A stretch of DNA of 64,000 nt from Chionoecetes opilio (lineage: Eukaryota; Arthropoda; Malacostraca; Decapoda; Majidae), in contig JACEEZ010023427.1 in the NCBI GenBank assembly GCA_016584305.1, forward strand, positions 296,497-360,496. The letters are read 5' to 3'. Under the pieces are notes generated by a model. It was given only the letters and a program-made list of their open reading frames with translations, was not told the origin of the DNA and made no database searches. Each line of letters starts with the position of its first letter. The stretch's first letter is position 1. Shown here in pieces: positions 45,024 through 57,239 of this stretch. The translations under genes were made by a program, and so were the position numbers.

Positions 45024-45252
45024 TACCGTCAACAACACTATAGTCGCCACTGTACTAATGTCACCATCACTACAGACTTAATTGTATATGTGTCACTGAA
45101 GACATGTATAGTGTTATGTAGATAATGTAAACTACGTACTGTGCACATCTCTTCAGTGGCACACACAAGTCTGTAGTGATGCTAAAACTCGTAATATATG
45201 TCCCCCTGCGACATTAGTGCAGTGACGACTATAGATAGTGTTATTGACGGTA
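45024..45252. mobile_element. Palindromic MITE
   Basis: The outer ends TACCGTCAACAACACTATAG and its inverse (CTATAGATAGTGTTATTGAC then GGTA) are followed inward by matching CACTGTACTAATGTC and CATCACTACAGACTT blocks. Arms are about 90 bp with small gaps. No coding capacity. Confidence 0.75.
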
Positions 45253-45865
45253 AATTAAATTAGATTTCATCATTTAATTTTTCATAGTCATCCCTGCAAC
45301 TTTACTTCCCATTGAAAAAGTCTTGCAATATTGTGTTGCTGGGACTGTTTCTTCATCCAGTGATTTATAAACCTGACTCATCACACACAGAATGATGACC
45401 ACGGTTCACCACTCGTATGCCAACGAGGGTATTAATTATTACCTGAGGTCAAATTAATAACCCTTTGGTGTGTCTTGGGGGTGGGGGGGGGGTAAAGCTT
45501 GCAGGACGGTAGGACCGCCCACTTCATCCCCCAGCTAATAGGAACGACGAATGGGATGGGGCCAGTCTCTATGTATTTTCGCGAGCATCAGTCCAGTCTG
45601 GACTGTTCTAGTCTGGGCTGGACTAGGTTGGTAAACTTCGCGAAAACACGCTATAGGGCCCAGGAATTTTGTTTGAAAATCACATTTTAATTAATAAATG
45701 TATCTTAAACTCGAGAAAATTTTCTTACCTGAGAGAGGTCGCACGCGTACAGTCTAAGACAAAAGTCGTGTCACGGTTTTGTCCGAATATGAAATGTAAC
45801 TCGTGAAACATTATGAAAACCTTAACGCAGTTACATGTTCGTGGTTGGCAAGCCTGAATCCCTTA
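45253..45865. other. Unassigned DNA with a short TIR-like pair
   Basis: 45555-45583 (GGCCAGTCTCTATG, TTTTCGCGAG) and 45634-45662 (TTCGCGAAAACACG, ATAGGGCCC) are roughly inverse, possibly a MITE of about 110 bp. 45680-45760 repeats the R1 5' flank. No gene. Confidence 0.45.
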
Positions 45866-46861
45866 AGCCCCCTTCACACATTCCATACATGAACCACGAA
45901 CGCGCCAACAATGTAATGCGCAGCGCCGTCATGGTCCTGGTTATGGGTCCATCGTGACCGATCGTGACGCTCGTGACGCGCTCGGCCGAGGCCACGAAAA
46001 GTTAGTGCGTGTACTAAAAAATCGGGAAGCGCCCCGATTTGTGTACCCAACGCAGCGCTATCGTAAGTCTATCGTGACGCTATCGTTATCTATGTAGAAG
46101 CTTCGTGACACTATCGTGATCGTCGTATGTCTATCGTCACAATAAGAAATCGTTACGCGCGCCTTCAATCCTACCTCCCCCCCTTTTTTGTACCCCCTTC
46201 CGCCTTCTCCCCCCTTTCTCATTCACCTCCACCCACCCTCTACTCCCTTCCCCCTACTCCCATGACCCCGTGGTGATGCCACCCCCCCCCTACTCCCATG
46301 ACCACGTGGTGAAGGGGGAAGGGGGTAGGGAGTAGGGGATGGGTGGTGGATCCACCCCCGTTTTAACCACTCACCCCCAACAATTCTCCACCCCCCCCCG
46401 TTTCCCCACCAACACCATCACCCCCTTCTTTATTACAACCCCCCTCCCCCGTTTCCCCCCTTCTCCATTACCAACACAACCCTGTTTCTCCCACCTTCAT
46501 CTCTAGCCCCCCTTCCTTCTCCATCACCATGGCAACACACACCCACGAGTGAGGCATGTTGCATGAGGCATGGCTCTTGACGCTATCGTGATACGTTCAT
46601 GGCACCGTCATGGCACTGTCGTGGTTATCGTAACTCTATCGTGACGACAAAATGACCGTTGATTTTCCATTCGTGACGTAGTCTTACAGCTGTCATGACT
46701 CCATCGTGACCATTATGACCGTCATGACACATACGTACAGGCAGCGTGACATTGTTGAGGCTATCGTGGTCTGAGTATATCGTGGACAAATTTCACGATA
46801 GCGTCAATAATCAAATTGGTGGCGTTATCGTGGCTCGATTATGGAATGTGTGAAGGGAGCT
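45866..46861. mobile_element. Harbinger-like MITE with subterminal CTATCGTGAC repeats
   Basis: Ends AGCCCCCTTCACACATTCCA and, inverted, AGCTCCCTTCACACATTCCA are flanked by TTA at 45863-45865 and 46862-46864. A 3-bp TTA/TAA duplication is typical of PIF/Harbinger. Many variants of CTATCGTGAC lie in both subterminal zones (45945-46140 and 46577-46800), as expected for transposase-binding repeats. The centre (46165-46540) is C-rich with CCCCTTC/GGGGAAG inverse pieces. No ORF. Confidence 0.75.
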
Positions 46862-48074
46862 TTAAGCTACTGTTCAGATAAGGGTTCAAAGCTTCATATC
46901 TGCCGCCGATGAGACAATGTCTAAAACAAACCAAGGGTATTTCAAAGGTTCAATATATTTACTGCGTTGAGGTTTCATATTATTCGATGTGGAATGCGAA
47001 GTATATTCGGCCCAGCAATGATCGTCAGGACATTTCATCTTTACACCTGAGCCATTGAAGGCCACATACATTACCGGCAGGAGTATGGAGAGAGCTAGTC
47101 ACATGCATCCAACCACCAAGTAAAAGGAGAGGTGGTATGATCTCTCTCTATGAAAAAGGAGAAACTAGTGAATGCACAAGTATTCGGTGTCAGTAAGAGC
47201 ACAGTGCATGCATGGCATGGTGGTTAATGCGACATGAGGAGGAACGGACAACAGAGACCCGTCACCGTTCAGGTCGCCCTAGGGACACAACAGAAATGCA
47301 AGACCAAGCAATAACGCAGTGCCCATGCAGTTAGGGCACACTAGCTGAACCCTCAAATATGGGAGGAATTATTATTATTTTTTTAAATCAAGCACTATTG
47401 CTTCAAAATTCAATAGTATATTTGGATAATAATAAGAACAAATTCCATTTTAATCTATGCAAAAAATTAAAGAAAATTTTCCTCAAAATTCAAGAGTATA
47501 TTTGGATAATAATATGAAGGAAGGACTCAGAAGCAGTGGCGTATATAGGTCCTTAATTAAAAAGAAAGGGGAATATTGGGGTGAATCCAGGATTGTTATA
47601 AAGGGGGGGGGGGAGCGAAGTGAGCCTCAACAGCTGAGGGAGTTTACAATAATAGCAATATTGCTGTTTCGGAGGGCCTCAGCTGAACCCCTGAGACTGG
47701 CTCACCGAACCCATGTTCAACTACTGCTAAATAAGCTAACTCAGCACTTCTACTTTTAACACTCCTGGTAATGAATCCTAAAACAATTACTCGTGAGGAT
47801 ACGAACTATTGTGACGTATGAGGTGGTGAGATCGAAGCACTTATGACAGTGCTACCAACCGTTCGTTTGACATACGGCAGACAGCACCGAAAGGTTAGCC
47901 CTTTACCAGATGTCTTAACCAAAATTCATGACACGACTTTTGTCTTTGACTGGACATCTAATCTCTGAGAGAGAATCAGAGACTGAGCGACGAGCGCCTT
48001 TGTTCGGCGCCTCGGGCCAGTGTTGCCATTGTGGTATAACCAGGCGTCCACTAGGATAATGCGTCTACATTCCA
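46862..48074. other. Unassigned DNA
   Basis: A direct repeat of about 30 bp (TCAAAATTCAA, AGTATATTTGGATAATAATA) occurs at 47404 and 47475. 47955-48010 repeats an R1 flank piece (GACTGAGCG then GCGCCTTTGTTCGG). No gene recognised. Confidence 0.4.
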
Positions 48075-48736
48075 ATCTGCGCATGCGCCAGAGGACTGGG
48101 CTCTCGTGTCGAACGAGACCATAGCAGCGCGCTAGATGTACGATAATTCCTTTTCATTTCATCCATCCTGCCGCGTGGAGAGGAAAGAGCTTCCCAGGTC
48201 GTGCCTCACCCCATGGCCGGAGTCGCATAGACTCGAGCACCTTATCTCACACACCCCCAGCCTTTCCTTACTTATTTATCACAAAGTATACTGCTTTATA
48301 AGCTATTAACCAGGACGTGTGCGGTACTGTGGTTGCTGGAGGAGACAGGAGAGAAGAGATTGCCGTATAAAGGCCCTGTCACGCGCAGATGGAAGATAGA
48401 CATACTTGGACACCTCGTCCTGCCACATGGTATAACGAGGCGTCCAAGTATAATGATGTATCTATCTTCCATCTGCGCATGCGCCAGAGGACTTTCTTTT
48501 TCATTTCATCCATCCTGCCGCGTGGAGAGGTAAGAGGATCCCAGGTCGTGCCTCACCCCAACCTTGCCTCACCCCTGCACCTTACCCCCCCCCCCCCCCC
48601 CGCCTTTCCTTACTTATTTACCACAAAATACTGCTTTAAGCTATTAACCAGGACGTGTGCGGTACTGTGGTTGCTGGAGGTAACTACTGGAGGAGACAGG
48701 AGAGAAGAGATTGCCGTATAAAGGCCCTGTCACGCG
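48075..48736. repeat. Two-copy tandem duplication separated by a palindrome
   Basis: 48075-48385 and 48471-48736 share GCGCATGCGCCAGAGGACT, CATCCTGCCGCGTGGAGAGG, CCCAGGTCGTGCCTCACCCC, a CCTTTCCTTACTTATTTA block and AGGCCCTGTCACGCG. The copies differ by a C18 run (about 48584-48601) and a 12-bp TAACTACTGGAG insertion. Confidence 0.85.
48385..48476. mobile_element. 92-bp palindromic insert
   Basis: Arms GCAGATGGAAGATAGACATA and TATCTATCTTCCATCTGC with inner CTTGGACACCTCGT/ACGAGGCGTCCAAG. It separates the two tandem units. A degenerate single arm-like piece (GGTATAACCAGGCGTCCAC) occurs at about 48034. Confidence 0.7.
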
Positions 48737-49075
48737 ATGCCTTTTTTCACCCAGGGCGGTGATCAGGCGAGGGGTGGGTACACGGAGTGACATATGAGGC
48801 GCGCGTGTCTTGTCAAAACCCCGGGGGATATTCGGGGGAAAAGTTTACTTTCCAGAGTAATTTCCCTCTTATCAAAAACGTTTATCAACATAAAAGATAC
48901 ACTGTTATCTTCGGAAATGTTTGTTCTTTATTCCATTCGTGCCCGGTATGGGTATGTACACAAAAATGAGAGCGGTAACTCTTAAAATTTTGTATTTATT
49001 TTACACTTTTTTACCCTCTATCTCAGTTAATTATTGACGGAATGTTCATTTTTACTGGGCATATCATTGACATTA
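48737..49075. other. Unassigned DNA with foldback-arm fragment
   Basis: 48884-48930 matches the outer arm of the 39572-40076 palindrome. No gene recognised. Confidence 0.5.
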
Positions 49076-49478
49076 TCTATAATAATATAAGCGAAAGTGT
49101 GTCTGTCTGTCTGTCTGTGTGTGTGTGTGTGGGGGGTATAGGTTCCCCCCCCCCGTGGCGCAACACCTCATATGGCACATTTTTGGAACCGGGTTGACCA
49201 GGGAAGGTCATAAGCCCATTTATGAGATGATTCGATCACTTTTTTTTTTTTTTTTAGCAGCCTATTAGCGATAATTGTGAAAAAAAGTGGGTTGGGGAGA
49301 ATTGAGGAAAACCTTGATGTAGGGTGTGGTTAAGGGTGATTAATGGGTGGGGTGATGGGTAATGGGTGTGGGGTGAGGGGTTGAGTGAATGGGTGGGGGG
49401 GTGATGGGTGATGGGTGAGGGAATAGGTGGGGGGTGAGGGGTTTAATGGTAAATATAACGAAAGTGTGTCTATCTGTC

Positions 49479-49513
<35 letters not shown>

Positions 49514-50120
49514 TCTGGTATGGGTTCCGCCCCCCGTGGCGCAATCACCTCATATGGCACATTTTTGGAACCGGGTTGACCGGGGGAAGGGTTTTAAGCC
49601 AATTATGAGATGATCGATCACTTTTTTTTTTTTTAGCAGCCTATTAGCGATAATTTGTGAAAAAAAGTGGGTTGCGAGAATTGAGGAAACCTTATGTAGG
49701 GTGAGGGTAATGGGTGAGTGAATGGGTGGGGTGATGGGTAATGGGTTGGGGTGATGGGTGAGTGAATGGGTGGGGGGGGGATGGGTATGGGTGAGGGAAT
49801 AGGGGGGGGGTGATGGGAAATGGGTGAGTGAATGGGTGTGTGGTGATGGGTAATGGGTGAGTGAATGGGTGGGGGGTGATGGGTAATGGGTGAGGAATGG
49901 GTGGGGGGTGATGGGTAATGGGTGAGTGAATGGGGGGGGGGAAAATACATACTTTTTCTACATCCATGATTTCAGGAAAGTTAGAAGGGCTATCTGGAGG
50001 GGTCCGTTTTTGGGGGGGCTTCGGCCCACCAAACACAGGTGGTGGGCCGAAGGCCCACCACCAATAGCCCTCCGCAAGAGCTAGCCAAAAAGTCCGCCCG
50101 GAGGGCGGCTTTGCGGCTAG
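49076..50120 (+). mobile_element. Helitron-like non-autonomous element, copy H2
   Basis: Begins TCTATAATAATATAAGCG directly after an A (49075) and ends with hairpin CCGCCC-GGA-GGGCGG, CTTTGCGG and CTAG directly before a T (50121): the A/T insertion rule and TC...CTRR ends of Helitrons. The interior contains the GGGTGATGGGTAAT minisatellite twice, because the leader (AACGAAAGTGTGTCT at about 49455) and first array are duplicated. A fresher-looking copy than H3. Confidence 0.7.
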
Positions 50121-51112
50121 TCCATCGTGTCACCAGCGCCGCGGCCGTGTCACCGTTACAATAACTTCAACATGGATTGTATTAGTAATGCCTTAAATAT
50201 AATTTATAGTAGTACATATCTATCGACAAGCCAACAGGGGTTCCTGGGTTCGAACCCTGGGGCTGATATAGATGGTTGATTGATAAGTATAGGTGTGTTT
50301 TATACTTGTTGTTTTGGTGGTGGTAGGAGTGTTTCTGTATCTACTACTACTGGTACTACTACTACTACTACTACTACGACGACGACGACGACCACTACTA
50401 TACTATACTACTAATATACTAATACTACTACTACTACTATACTATTACTGCTACTATACTACTAACTACTACTATTTAACAACGCAGCTAAAACATCAAG
50501 TATTCATATTACATTCGTTGCATCCGCAAATGATCTCCTCTTCCTCCTCCTCCTTCTCCTCCTCCTCCTTCTCCCACCTCCTCCTTCTCGTCCTCCTCCT
50601 CTCTGCTAATTGTTATTCCTTCTGCATAACACCTGAATCGCTTCCCTGAGGAAGGGAAATAGAGGAGGAGGAGGAGGAGGAGGAAAAAAAAGGATAGGAG
50701 GAGGAAGAATTACATGAAAGAGTGAGAAAATAATAGAGGTCGGAGAATGGAGATAAAAAAAAGGTGGAATAAGAAGATCTATGAAATATAAATGTCCAGG
50801 AAAAAAAATATGAGAAAAAAAAGCAAGAGAAATAAAAGTTGTTTGTGAGAGAGAGAAGAAAAAAAAAAATAAGAGATAAGAAAAGGAAAAGGCTGAGGAG
50901 GAGACACCGATAGTGAGATATAGGGGGAATTATGAGATTGTTTCGATAAAGGGAAAAAGGGGAAAAGTAATGATGAAACCTGTATAGAAGATGAGAATTT
51001 TTTAAAAATAAAGAAATTGGGGGAAAAGGAAAATTTTGAAATAGGAGGAAATGAAGGAAGAAAAATAAATAAATTCCTTCAGTTTAGAAATAAAACAATG
51101 GATTTTTTTTCT

Positions 51113-51187
<75 letters not shown>

Positions 51188-51289
51188 GAACTTTTTGGGA
51201 AAATCGTTTAGTTTTATTCTCACTTTTTTTGTTTCCATTGCAAATCGTTTATTTTCCCTTATAAACATCGTATCATTAAGATTTGAAAG

Positions 51290-51335
<46 letters not shown>

Positions 51336-52439
51336 TCATCATCGTAGGACTTCCCCAAGGATTAAAACCCCTGATTCCTTTACTTTAGCTGTTTTCCTTT
51401 TCCTTTGCTCTCTCTCACCCCTTCTCTCCCTCTCCCCCTCCTTCTCTCCCTCTTTCTCTCCCTCCTTCTCTCCTTCCCTCCATCCCTCCTTCTCTCCCTC
51501 CGCCTATAGGCAGAGAAGGATTTTAATATCAAAGGATTTACTCAAGGGAGGGAGAGAGAGATCCTATAGGCCTTAACTCTCTCATTCGGCCGCTTTTTTA
51601 AACTTGGACTAGGGAGAGTCTAACGTGGAGCTTCCATGTTAGACTCTAGTGGTACCAATGCCACGAACGCGTTCTTTAGACACCATCTTGGAGAGCTAAC
51701 ATAGTCTTATGTTGATCCACGACTGCGCTTGGGTTGGCAGCCCTGAACCAGGGAGATCATATATTGGGGGACGGAGAGCGAAAGAGAGGAGAGTTGGAGC
51801 CAGCAGTCACCGCCTACCGGAGCTCCTGGCTGGGATAACAAGCCAACCCCCATGGCAGCGGGCCGGGCAGCCCCCTCATGGCCACTCTTCCCCCTCATCC
51901 CCGACGCGTAGCAGCCTGCTGCGCCCCCCCCTACACGGAGAGTGTATCCTGCTGAGTGCCCCGCACTCCTCGTCAGGATGGACAAGCCAGACCTCGTGCC
52001 GCACGCCAGCAGCACGGACACTCTCCTCTCTTCCGGGAACGGCGAGTGTGGCCATGCCCCTCGCCTCCCGTCTTTTTGCCCGCAGCCTAGCGCCGCCGCG
52101 CTGCCGCACTAGGCTGCCACCGATCAACGCACCCCACCTCTGCGACATCTAAGCATCTCTCTGACGGCCTCAAGCTAGCCCGTGGTCCTCCCCTGCTGGA
52201 GGCCCGATAGACAAACAACAACAACAAGCGAAAGAGTCATTTGTCTCCGCGCCCTGCTACCGAGAACAACGAAACACACCATACCATATATGAACCTATA
52301 TTCTTCATGTATTCACTTTTTTACCCACATTTTCCTTGATCTTCATAGCTCTTCCATTATTGGGAGTAAAGATTGTCATGGTCATGTTATAGTTATTATT
52401 TAGTTGCACAACTAATGATCCCTTAATCACTATTTGATA
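50121..52439. other. Microsatellite-rich unassigned DNA
   Basis: 50225-50265 has a B-box-like GGGTTCGAACCCTGG, possibly a tRNA remnant. (ACT)n/(ACG)n occupies 50341-50478, CTC/GGA patches 50530-50690, (TC)n 51110-51184, (AAT)n 51292-51332, and CT-rich DNA 51400-51500. 51600-52170 is GC-rich, with a 147-codon plus frame (51709-52152) and a 104-codon minus frame overlapping it. Neither shows a known motif, so neither is called. Confidence 0.5.
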
Positions 52440-52447
52440 GTTAAAAT

Positions 52448-53190
52448 TCTATAAAGGGCAAACCTATTTTCCCTACAAAAATATAGCAAAATGTGTCTTT
52501 TCCTTTTCTGCCCTGTCTGTCTGTGTGTGTGTGGTATAGGTTTCCGCCCCCCGTGGCGCAAAAAACCTCTATGGCACTTTTTTGGGAATCAGGTTGCCCA
52601 GGGGAATTCATAAGCCCATTTATGAGATGATCCGATCATTTTTTTTTTTTTTTTTTTTTGCAGCCTTTAGCGAGAATTTTGAAAAAAAAAGGGGTTGCGA
52701 AAATTGGGGAAAAGCTTGATGTAGGGTGAGGGGAAAATGGGTGATTAAGGGGGTGGGGTGATGGGTAATGGGTGGGGGGTGATGGGTGAGGGGAAGGGGT
52801 GGGGGTGGGGGGTTTGGGGTGAGGGGTTAAAGGGGGTTTGGGGAATGGGTGGGGGGTGATGGGTAATGGGTGGGGGTGGGGTTTGGGTAAGGGGATGAGT
52901 GAATGGGTGGGGGTGATGGGTAATGGGTGGTGAAGGGGTTTGGGGGGTGAGGGGTAATGGGTGGTGAATGGGGGGGGGGTGATGGGTAATGGGTGGGGTT
53001 AATGGGTGGGGGAATACTCTTTTCCCTAAAATCCATGTTTTTCGGGAAAGTTAAAAGGGGGGGCTATCTGGAGACCCCAGGGTTTGGGGGGGCCGAAGGC
53101 CCCCAAACACAGGTGGGGGCCCAAAGGGCCCCCCAAATAGCCCCGGGCGGAGCTACCAAAAGTCCCCCCCGGGGGCGGCTTTTGGGGGAT
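52448..53190 (+). mobile_element. Helitron-like element, degraded copy H3
   Basis: Same order as H1/H2: CTGTCTGTCTGTGTG, CCGCCCCCCGTGGCGCAA, a T18 run then CAGCCT, the GGGTGATGGGTAATGGGTG array, and the final CCCGGGGGCGGCTT. The CTAG end is not intact. Confidence 0.6.
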
Positions 53191-56057
53191 TTAATTATAT
53201 ATTGGGTCGACTTCTTAAATCATTACGTTTTTTCATCATACAATTTTTGGCCGCTATAATGATCCGGGGGTGGTGGGGGGTATAAAATTCCCCTGACTTA
53301 GGCCTCTTACCCACGCACGTTACCAAAAGGGAAAGGATTTATAATTTTATACTATCCTTGCACACAATTGTCACGTGTGTCACAGTGGGGTGTTAGCCCC
53401 CCCGTTTTCTTGTTAAACCTAAAAAAGCGAACGCGCATTTCCCTCGTCCCTCAACGAGTACCCCCCCGGGGGGCCAGGGGTCCCGGAAATCCTTTACGGC
53501 GAGGGCCAGCAGGGGTCTATAGATACTATTTTCGGGAAACGCAAAAATCAAACCCTATGATCACGCATAAAGGGTTACCCGGGGTACGTCCTCTGTAGTA
53601 ATCATTGGGAGAATTTCGCGGAAAGGCAATGGGGCCCCTATGTATTATCGAAACCTTCTGGCGATAGTAGCTAAAATCGGCCCTATTTGGAAAATCACCG
53701 ACTTGGGCCTCAACACCCCGGCAAACATATTTTTTAGGTTTGGGTTTAATTTTTATGTTTAAGTCGGGTTTAGGTTGTAAGGTTTTTTTTATGGGTTTTT
53801 GTTTAAGTTTTGTAGAGTTATTTTTTTAAATAAGCGCCCGGGGGCCCGTTTTTCCGAAAGAGGCCGGTGAGGGGCCGGTAGGGGCAAAACCCTCAGCCCC
53901 CCCCCCGTAAGGTTTTGTGGGCCAAAAATTACACTCGTAAGTTGCCCCTTACAGGGATTTTCGAGCATCCTGCCGAGTGGATAGATGTGTGGAAAGGGGA
54001 GACTTCTCCCGGGGCCCTCCCCGTAGGGGATGAAAGAACCGGGGTTAGGGGAGACTAATTTATATGACCAAAAAGAAAAAAATGTCTCCTCTGTTTCCTT
54101 TAAATTAAAGCAAGTGCTGCTGTATAGTCATAAGTGGGGTGACAAATTAATTGCTGATAGTCGGACTCGGGGGGCAGGAGAGATAAAAAAAACCCAATTT
54201 TTCTTAGGGTCCAAACGGGGCCTTTAAAAAATATTTCAAAATGCTTCATAATCTACAGTAGACGCATGTATACATTTCTTTATTTTCCAACAGAATATTG
54301 ACAATCCGCAAATTTTGCCCTTAGCCTGGGCTTTTTTGCATGTATCGTAAATATCATTGACTCAATTTTTGGCAGGGTCCGGGTTTTTCCCTAACATTTC
54401 CAATACTTTTTCTCGTTATTTTAGACCAATTTAAGACTAACCCCCCCCGGAAAATTTTTTAGAAAACGAAAGGGCCTGTCAAAGCCATTTTTAAAGTCTT
54501 GGGGCAAATTTTTTGGGTGAAAAACCGTAAAAGCCGTTTCCCTTGCAGTTTGCGTTTTCTGTTATGGGGGGGCACTTTTAAGAAGCCGGCTTTTTACGGT
54601 TTTGGCCCACCCTGTCAAGCCGGAAGAACCCCTAAAACGAGACCCGGGGCCCTTCGCTTACCACGGTTTTCTTCCCGCTTTTTGGGCCGTGCGTCAAGAA
54701 AACAACAAATATGGCGGGGAGGGCAGAGTTCTGAAACGTGAGTATCGGGCGTAGAAATACTGAAATTTAAGAAAACCGGGACCAAGTAAACACTGATGTA
54801 CTTTCAAAAGCAGGGAACATCCCTTTTAAACCACAAAAAGTTTAATCCCGGGTTTAAATGACACGACAGGCCCAACTTTAAAACTGGTAAAAGAATAAAT
54901 CATGTCTTATCGGGCCCTGACGATAGGGCCCCTGGCTGCGACGTGTATTTTTTGGCTAAATTTTCACTGATAATGGCGAAATTAGCCTGTTTGTACATTT
55001 AGTGGGCCCCGGGCTTAACTTTCGGACCACACTAATAGAGCTAAAAGGGAATCATGGTGAAAAGGAAAGAGCGTCGTCGGGTGAAATAAATTTCTCGAGC
55101 CCTTTTAACATTAACAAAAAGACGTTTTTTTTTTCTAATTTTACTAATTATGCAATCAAACATACCGGAAACTTTTTTCGCTGATTCTTTAAAGCTCCAA
55201 ATTTTTGGGTTTTTAAAGAGATCTCTCACACTTGTTGAGAACGTGAAATTTGGAACTCTCGCCAAACGGGGACAAAGGGTACCTAAACCTTCACCATCAC
55301 CCGAATTCCACCAAAAAACTTGCAAGATATCTAAGTAGGGGCATTACTTTACTTTTGGACGGAGATGAACAATATTAATGTGAAAGTAATAATTGTAATA
55401 CTTAGGTGCTGATAGGTATTGGGGAAAATGACTACTTTGCTTTGGGGGGGAAAAATTTTAAAGAACAAGGGCCCCCAGGGAAAGCGGAAACCCAAATGTT
55501 GGCTCTATGGTTATCCTTACGCCCCTTAACACATCTGTTTAGATTTTAATGAGCCCCCGCCCTTTAAATTTGCTACAGGGCCCCATTTTAAAAAATTTCG
55601 GTTTTTGAGAAAAACAAAGCCCAGTAGGGTTGGGTTTAGGTCATGCCCAGGTCGGGTTTAGGTTAGTCCCAACAGCCCGATGGGCTCGGGGGGGGGTGTT
55701 TAGGTTTTTAGGTCTGTGATTTTGCCCCATCTTTAAAAAAAGGCTCAACCCCCTTTATCTTTTTTCCCTTCCTTTTTAATGAAAAAACAACTTGGGAACA
55801 AGGGGGAAAACCCGGGGGTTTTTTTTTGGGTGGGGGAGCACACATAAAAGGGGAAATTTGGGCCCCCCGTAAAGTCTATGAACTGGGGAAATTTTTCCCT
55901 TTTTTTAGGGATTTTTTTTTGGGGGCCCCATATTTCCCTATGTTGTGTGTTTCCCCCCCCCAAAAAACCCCCGGTTTCCACCAGGCCCCCAAAACTTTTT
56001 TTGGCTATAAAAAGAAGAAAAATGGGGGGGGAGCCCTTTTTCTTAAGTTTTTACCAT

Positions 56058-56098
<41 letters not shown>

Positions 56099-57239
56099 AT
56101 ATATATTTTATATAATAATATATATATATTTTAATAAATATATATATATGGTGTTTTTCTTATTTTTTTGGGTTAAAATTTTAGAAATTTTTAAATGAAA
56201 AAAAGGTTAAGGGCTATTTTTTGGTGTCCTGATTTTTTATGTTGCATTTTATTAAGGGGTGTAAATGAGGGTACTCCCCGTTTTGACAAAAAATTGGGGG
56301 AAGGTTTCGGGGTTTTAATTTAAAACCCGAGGATCCAAACTTTTGGGCAAAATAAAAAATTTGTGGTCTTTAAATATGAGGTAAAATTTCCCCTTTTTTT
56401 CCAACTAATTCCGTGTATCGCAAACCTTTCCCTTACATCTGACGAAATTCGTACACTTACATACATTCAGCATCCCCAAATTTCTAAAAACGAAACAGGG
56501 CAATTAAAACAAACAAACCGTACCCCGCTATACTGAATTTATTCGGGAAAAACCGCATATACCGGAAATGGGGAAAAAAGTGTTGAAGCCCAATTTTTGT
56601 TTTTCTAAATTAGGTCCGTAAAAACGAGGGTTTTCCCTGTTAACCCCTAAAATTTGAGAAAGTACACAGGGGCATCAGTGTATAAACCATACGTTTGGTT
56701 TGGTGACCCTTAAGTAGGATTAGGTTTTGGTTTAAGAGTGTTTCTGCATAAAGGAAATACCAAAAAAACTGTTTTTTTTTTTGAAATTGTATTTGTTTTA
56801 ATATGGAAAGTTTAATTTGTTTTACTGGCACTTTGGGTTGGGAATTATCTGACCAATCAGTATTACACTGGCCCTTTGTGCATTAAAAACTGAGGGTTTT
56901 AAAAACTTTTTTTTTTTTTAGTTATAGTTTTGGGTTATTTTTCTTTTGTTATTAATTTTTAAATTGTCCTTTTTTAAAACTTTTTTAAAAGGCACATCAA
57001 AAACATACTTTTTTTTATTATTTGCATTTCCTTGTATATTTAGGGCCCATTCTCTATAAAAGGGGGCAAATATCGGTAAAAAAATTTTGGGGTGGGAAAA
57101 TATGAACATGACTATTTTCTGTAGAACAAACCTCATAATTTGTCTGTCTCTATTTCCTTTCATGGCAAAGGGGTTTAAATCTGCAATAGTAACCCCAGTC
57201 TATTTTTTCAGGTAGTATGTCCGGGTTTATGAAGTGTTA

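Noticed and set aside
51709..52152. 147-codon frame in the GC-rich patch as a gene
   Set aside because: A long frame exists on the other strand too, both without motifs. GC-rich DNA lacks stops by composition.
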